Of a DNA stretch of 64,000 nucleotides, positions 61,503-64,000 are shown in pieces. How positions within the stretch are numbered: position 1 is the stretch's first letter; the number at the start of each line of letters is the position of its first letter. The position numbers were made by a program, and so were the translations under genes. The notes beneath the pieces are model-generated. The model worked only from the letters and a program-made list of their open reading frames with translations. It did not search any database and was not told the origin of the DNA. This DNA comes from Echinometra lucunter (Eukaryota > Echinodermata > Echinoidea > Camarodonta > Echinometridae). The stretch lies in NCBI GenBank assembly GCA_029962745.1, contig CM057157.1, forward strand, positions 8,100,977-8,164,976, written 5' to 3'.

Positions 61503-63383
61503 ATGGATGAAGATTTAGAAGAAATGCGGGCACTCCGAGGTAGGTTGTTTTTAATTTTTAGAACTCTATTTGATGAAATAATAGACCTAGATCTATACCT
61601 TTTTTATGCCGTAGATAGCAGCGTAGTCCCAACCCATTTTCATCCATGTAGGCTAAGTAAGTTGGATGGACATGTCTATTATGTACTATCTACAGTAGAT
61701 CGTGAAATCATGCAATAGGTAGTTTATTATCATGGTCCGATTGATTGGTATTTTAGGCTTAAAATGGAAAGAATTCCTGGCAATATCGTGTTTCAGGCCC
61801 CACCGCTAAAAAAATAGTTTGAATGTGGGGCTAATTCCCCCACGAAGTACATTTTAGGCAGTGTATACAGCCACACACATGCATGACATGTGTCTAGATC
61901 TATACCTTATCCTTACACAGCATCGACATGAGGATACAGCCACACTCGTCTGAATTCCCACTTGAAGTCTGTGCCATGTGTGCACTGCACTTGTAAGCAA
62001 TGTGTATTCCTGCGATGGTAGAGCTATGTGTTGCGATTTGCAAAACTTCGATCATCACAAAGGTTTTATCTCTCAATTTCACTTATTGTACAAACAATAT
62101 TTTCACTTCATTCTCACCTTATCAGCAAGCACTGAGGTGACAATATAGTAGCAACATTGTTTGTATGTCAGTGAATTTCAAGAGATAAAACCTTCGTGAC
62201 AATCCAAGTTTTTGGGTTTTGCAACACACTGTCGCATGAATGTACACATCGCTTGTGCAGTGCAGGCATATACACTAGTGATAGCTGCCGTGGCACAGAC
62301 TTCAAGTTCAAGCAGGAATTCAGATGAGTGTGGCTGTATCCTTGTGTCGATGCTGTGGATACAACCACACGCGTGTGGCCGTAAGGTAAAGACACGCGTG
62401 TGGCTGTAGACCCTATACACTGCCAATTATTATTCGTTCAATAGTTGATCGATCATGAAACTCATTTTTACATTTTCACATTTTTAACATTACTTGATTG
62501 ACCACTCCCTAATATATACTCGTGTTTATGGCCCCACCAAACGGGATTATGAATTGATTATCACGGCAGTGGGGCTGATGGGCATCAGCCCCGCTGCTGT
62601 GTTAATCACATTTGGATCCCGTTTGGTGGGGCCGTAAACACGAGTATATATGCTGTGCTCATGAGCCCCGATGCTGTATTAATCATATTTGAATCGCGTT
62701 TGGTGGGGCCGATAACTCGAGTATATATAAGTGAGTTTTAAAAGAAGATAATGATGATTAAACGTGATGATTGATCAACACATTCTTTTCAAAAAATTGT
62801 GAAAGTCCATCATCTTCTATTTCTGTCCTAGCTAGCTGTGGTCTAAGTTAGGTCAGGAGAGATAATCGATCATGATGTATGTGGGCATCAGCCCCACTCA
62901 CCATGCATTAATTGAGTGGGGCCTGAAACACGATTATGCCGAATTCCTTTTGGAACAGCCACCCAAATTTGCGTTTACATGCTCTAGACCTACCCCATCA
63001 CTCAGTCATATCAGTCAGAGCCTGCAAAGCAAATCCAAAGGGCAACATTTTTTATGCTTTAGTTAGGCCTAGGCCTATGGGGTTGAGTAAAAAAAAAAGT
63101 ACATGGGATATGGGGCCTGGAATTGGAATTTATCATTGTTCAGCCTCACCATGTCTGTCAGTCGTCAGTAAAGTCAAGATAGTATTTACCTTTTTTTGTC
63201 TTGTCCACCATGGGAATTGAACCCAGTACGCGGTAGGCAGTACCAATCCCGCCACAGTCGAGGCAAGTTGACAACTGAAGTTGAACGTGACATTTCTGGT
63301 CTTTACATGTTAAACCCTAACCCTCAGGAGTCACCTAAAAATTTATAAATATACTTAGCTTCCCTTTTACACCCATATTTAGA

Positions 63384-63422
<39 letters not shown>

Positions 63423-63711
63423 TTTTATTGGGGCCTTTCGCAAAAAAGAAAGTCTTGCCATTAAAATGTTGTGGGCAAGTGCATATTATTCCATGATAAA
63501 TTAGCGCAATTCTATTTTTGTGTCTTAATCACTTACTTTTCAGCTGCACGTTGGGAGCAGCAGAAGAGTGCATCTGCAAAATCTGCAGGAAAGACGTCTT
63601 CATCACAGTTGACAACACATTCTTTTCAAAGACCAAGTCCAAGCAGCTCAGGAAGCTCTGAAACAGCTCAAGAACCTGATGTGGCTAACCTTATGGGATT
63701 CTCAGGTTTTG
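61503..63711 (+). CDS. 5' end of an unidentified gene, WDR70-like (tentative); runs off the window
   Basis: Exon 1 (61503-61539) encodes MDEDLEEMRALR and splits in phase 1 at CGAG|gtaggt. Exon 2 (63544-63711) joins as AARWEQQKSASAKSAG, a Ser-rich stretch, and EPDVANLMGFSGFG, ending TTTTG|gtaagg in phase 1. So 68 residues plus a split codon are visible. The MGFSGFGK-like motif after a charged N-terminus recalls the start of WDR70 (a nuclear WD-repeat protein), but the WD repeats lie beyond the window, so this is a guess. The exons themselves are well supported by splice sites and frame. Confidence 0.6.
61857..62424. mobile_element. Long-TIR foldback, 568 bp, in intron 1 of gene 3
   Basis: GGCAGTGTATACAGCCACAC opens and GTGGCTGTAGACCCTATACACTGCC-type sequence closes it. 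The arms also match through GAGGATACAGCCACACTCGT / AGATGAGTGTGGCTGTATCC and AAGGTTTTATCTCT / AGAGATAAAACCTT. Arms together make up most of the element. No transposase. Confidence 0.85.
62512..62728. repeat. 140-bp palindrome plus an adjacent half copy
   Basis: 62512-62651 is an inverted repeat: ATATATACTCGTGTTTATGG and CCCCACCAAACGGGAT against their complements, with CATCAGCCCCGCTGCTGTG in the middle. 62652-62728 repeats one arm in diverged form (GAGCCCCGATGCTGTATTAA to CTCGAGTATATATA). Confidence 0.8.
63205..63264 (-). mobile_element. tRNA-like SINE head
   Basis: On the minus strand, GGGTTCAATTCCC resembles a B box and CTGTGGCGGGATTGG a degenerate A box. No intact tRNA fold is visible. Confidence 0.45.
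63383..63426. repeat. (TA)n followed by poly-T
   Basis: TATATA run passing into T-rich sequence, about 120 bp before exon 2 of gene 3. Confidence 0.85.
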
Positions 63712-64000
63712 GTAAGGAAACATCTATCTTTACAGATAGTAAACATTTACAGATCTAATGTTAGATCCACACAGGGCAAGAGAAAATTTGTATGTTGGGC
63801 TATGTAATTTTTATGGCAGTCAACCTATCTTGTTGAAGATATAAATCAACCTCCATAATCGGGAAAAATTCTTGGAAAATATTTGCTTTGTATGCTGTTC
63901 ATAGGATTATGAAATATGCTATTTTCACACCAATCCTTCAATTGGATCTCCATCACCTTGATCAAGGGAAATTTTCAGATTTTTTTTTTTTGTTTTTTTT

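Overview
This is animal nuclear DNA: AT-rich, with short exons bounded by GT/AG introns, microsatellites and many small DNA transposons. Gene content, mixed non-LTR retrotransposon remnants and foldback repeats suggest a marine invertebrate deuterostome, most likely an echinoderm such as a sea urchin. The taxon is an inference, not a proof.

Three protein-coding genes are supported. (1) Plus strand, 7167-21473: a complete 8-exon gene for a 687-residue GH3-domain protein (GHDC family). It has hydrophobic N-terminal segments and apparently intact GH3 nucleotide-binding motifs. (2) Minus strand, 57972 down to 24782: a complete HEATR1 (UTP10/BAP28) gene. I assembled 44 coding exons whose phases all agree, giving 6630 nt and 2209 residues, from [12 protein letters not shown] to LGEPLQKYF. 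(3) Plus strand from 61503: the first two coding exons of a gene that runs off the right edge, tentatively WDR70-like from an MGFSGFG motif.

Genes 1 and 2 converge on about 3.3 kb of non-coding DNA (21474-24781). Genes 2 and 3 are head to head across about 3 kb (58371-61502), which must hold the HEATR1 promoter and probably that of gene 3. HEATR1 acts in nucleolar pre-rRNA transcription and processing. The GH3 protein is probably a membrane-anchored acyl-adenylate-forming enzyme. No functional link between the genes is implied by their adjacency.

Layout: 1-7166 holds repeats only (a LINE C-terminus, a 1.8-kb foldback element with a nested MITE). 7167-21473 is the GH3 gene, with repeat-rich introns including a near-perfect 289-bp-arm palindrome. 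21474-24781 is the convergent intergenic region. 24782-57972 is HEATR1, whose introns carry several families of TTAA-flanked (piggyBac-like) MITEs, foldbacks and trinucleotide arrays. 57973-61502 is the divergent intergenic region. 61503-64000 is the 5' end of gene 3, whose first intron is full of foldbacks.

The most notable structures are: the TTAA-flanked MITEs (four 405-408 bp copies, a diverged 408-bp relative, a 329-bp family and about 85-bp miniature elements); one MITE sitting exactly between two 164-bp direct repeats; a foldback built of 21-bp units; and a possible HEATR1 leader exon whose upstream ORF would end in an overlapping ATGA.
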